In this document: piece after piece, positions 4,437 through 5,341 of the stretch
How the letters are laid out: each line of letters begins with the position of its first letter
How positions within the stretch are numbered: position 1 is the stretch's first letter
Assembly: GCA_013139435.1 (NCBI GenBank)
Contig: WTAW01000127.1
Span: 1-5,341 of the forward strand
DNA from: Candidatus Aminicenantota bacterium
GTDB lineage: Bacteria; Acidobacteriota; Aminicenantia; Aminicenantales; Aminicenantaceae
DNA length: 5,341 nucleotides
Reading direction: 5' to 3'
The notes under the pieces: generated by a model
Databases searched by the model: none
What the model was told of the DNA's origin: nothing
The model's input: only the letters and a program-made list of their open reading frames with translations
Position numbers and translations under genes: made by a program

Positions 4437-5126
4437 TCAGCTGAGATTTTCGAATTTGAGGATGATCCATCTTCCCCTGTGATGGATCCCTGTGGCCTCA
4501 TCTCGTAGGATGTATCTTCTCAGATAGATCCTATAATTATTCACTCCTGTTTCACCTTCCGTTTTGACATCCACTTCTTTTTTAAATACCTCACCTGTGA
4601 AATCTCGTATAGTAGGAAGTTCGCCTGTACCGAGAGAGAATGTTGCTATCTCCTCTTCTTTGGCAGCAGCAGCTTTCGCCTCATTGTAGTTTTTTTGCAT
4701 CTCTTTGTGCTCACCAAGGACTTCGTCGTATTTGACTTTTAATTCATCGGCTTTGGCCTTTGCGGCTCGCTTGGCAGCTCTTGTCCGGGCCCGCTCTTCC
4801 TCATAAACGACATTATCCCATTCATCTCGAGCATCAAGTGTAACGCCGACGTGATCCTCCAGCTGTTTCTTGAAGTCTAACTCGTTTTTGTTCATATCGA
4901 GCAGCTTAAACGGCTCGACCACCTCTTCACTGACATTGATGATCTCCCAGCTCTCCGCAGAAATATCGATCGGTTCCAAGGCCATTGTTGAAAGTGTCGT
5001 GTTATCGTTTAAACTAAGGGCAGCAAAATACCTTTTTAAAAGCGCTTCTTCAGGGTGTGAAGAACAGCTGCAAAAAAAGCACAAAACAAGAATTACCGCC
5101 AGTAAAGAAAGAGTCTTTCTATCCAT
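4437..5126 (-). CDS. Coiled-coil lipoprotein of unknown function, 229 aa
   Basis: AAGGAGG lies 4 nt before the ATG at 5126-5124. The leader MDRKTLSLLAVILVLCFFCSC is a lipoprotein signal with Cys21 as the best lipidation site. Residues 25-50 (EEALLKRYFAALSLNDNTTLSTMA) look like the start of a small alpha+beta domain of the kind found in stress-related envelope lipoproteins. Residues about 100-160 are a long, charged, alanine-rich helix (RARTRAAKRAAKAKADELK, then EVLGEHKEMQKNYNEAKAAAAKEEE), strongly predicted to be a coiled coil. The final 60 residues return to strands, with VKTEGETGVNNYRIYLRRYIL and HRGRWIILKFENLS. The N- and C-terminal parts may pack as one domain with the coiled coil inserted. 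I recognise no family. Its stop codon is almost on top of the tRNA promoter. A low-quality promoter candidate lies about 40-70 bp upstream of its start. Confidence 0.92.
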   Translation of the reverse strand: MDRKTLSLLAVILVLCFFCSCSSHPEEALLKRYFAALSLNDNTTLSTMALEPIDISAESWEIINVSEEVVEPFKLLDMNKNELDFKKQLEDHVGVTLDARDEWDNVVYEEERARTRAAKRAAKAKADELKVKYDEVLGEHKEMQKNYNEAKAAAAKEEEIATFSLGTGELPTIRDFTGEVFKKEVDVKTEGETGVNNYRIYLRRYILRDEATGIHHRGRWIILKFENLS

Positions 5127-5165
5127 TCTTCCTCCTTCTTGAGTGAGTTAATTTTAATTGTCTAA

Positions 5166-5195
5166 ATTTTACTTTCTTTTTGATTAAAAAAGCAA
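5166..5195 (-). promoter_or_regulatory. Weak promoter candidate for the coiled-coil lipoprotein gene
   Basis: On the minus strand TTGCTT (5195-5190) and TAAAAT (5171-5166) are 18 bp apart. The -35 is a poor match and the region is very AT-rich, so this is only the best visible candidate. Confidence 0.22.
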
Positions 5196-5286
5196 GTTTA
5201 AATCCACCGAATTCGTCAAAAATATCATTTACATCACCGATTCCCCTGGAAAAGTCCCTTTCGAGACTATTTTTTTTACTTTTTTA

Positions 5287-5315
5287 TTGACAAGCTTCGT
5301 GATTCTCAATAAAAT
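5287..5315 (+). promoter_or_regulatory. Near-consensus sigma70 promoter pointing out of the window
   Basis: TTGACA (5287-5292), a perfect -35, and TAAAAT (5310-5315), 5/6 of the -10, are separated by an ideal 17 bp on the plus strand. Transcription would begin near 5322 and run rightward beyond the window, so its gene is not seen. It is divergent from the coiled-coil lipoprotein gene. Confidence 0.6.
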
Positions 5316-5341
5316 TTAGGGTAATTATAAGGCATTCCCCA

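Noticed and set aside
5253..5277. Hairpin AGTCCC/GAGACT followed by eight T residues on the plus strand
   Set aside because: The plus-strand stem has a C/A mismatch and no plus-strand gene ends here. On the minus strand a 6-bp stem with a GAAA loop exists but only four T residues follow. It might end a gene beyond the right edge, but support is too thin.

Overview
This window looks like chromosomal DNA from an uncultured, fairly AT-rich diderm bacterium. Every intact gene starts with ATG, and all but one have a strong AGGAGG-type ribosome binding site. Most products carry a signal peptide or lipoprotein leader, which implies an outer membrane or a large envelope. The tRNAs are bacterial and carry encoded CCA ends. 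The gene style (small lipoproteins, a NosD-like beta-helix protein, short secreted orphans) reminds me of Aminicenantes/Acidobacteriota-type genomes. That placement is an impression, not a demonstrated assignment.

Left part (1-2024): the 5' part of a putative lipoprotein gene runs leftward off the edge. A 476-bp gap follows, holding a GC-rich, self-complementary island (280-327), a candidate sigma70-type promoter, and a 68-bp stretch bounded by GGGGACA/TGTCCCC inverted repeats. Two rightward genes come next: a secreted protein of unknown function (688-1227) and an NTF2-like/SnoaL-type lipoprotein (1309-1809). A gap with a candidate bidirectional terminator separates them from the convergent gene.

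Middle (2025-3484): a leftward gene encodes a 427-residue secreted right-handed beta-helix protein. It has two overlapping sigma70-type promoters; the -35 of one lies inside a 10-bp palindrome.

Accessory patch (3485-4220): this contains a decayed gene for a PD-(D/E)XK nuclease-like protein, with a TGA at codon 5 and a truncated 3' end. Just upstream is a short fragment that may be the tail of a partner gene, then a small one-helix membrane protein, then three GCTTAA repeats spaced exactly 10 bp apart. The patch abuts the 3' end of a tRNA gene, a common site for inserted DNA.

Right part (4221-5341): a leftward tRNA-Lys(UUU)/tRNA-Glu(UUC) pair has a very good promoter. Upstream of it is a leftward coiled-coil lipoprotein gene. 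Near the right edge a near-consensus promoter points rightward out of the window.

The genes do not form an obvious pathway. The common theme is envelope and secreted proteins, plus the remains of a nuclease module beside tRNA genes.
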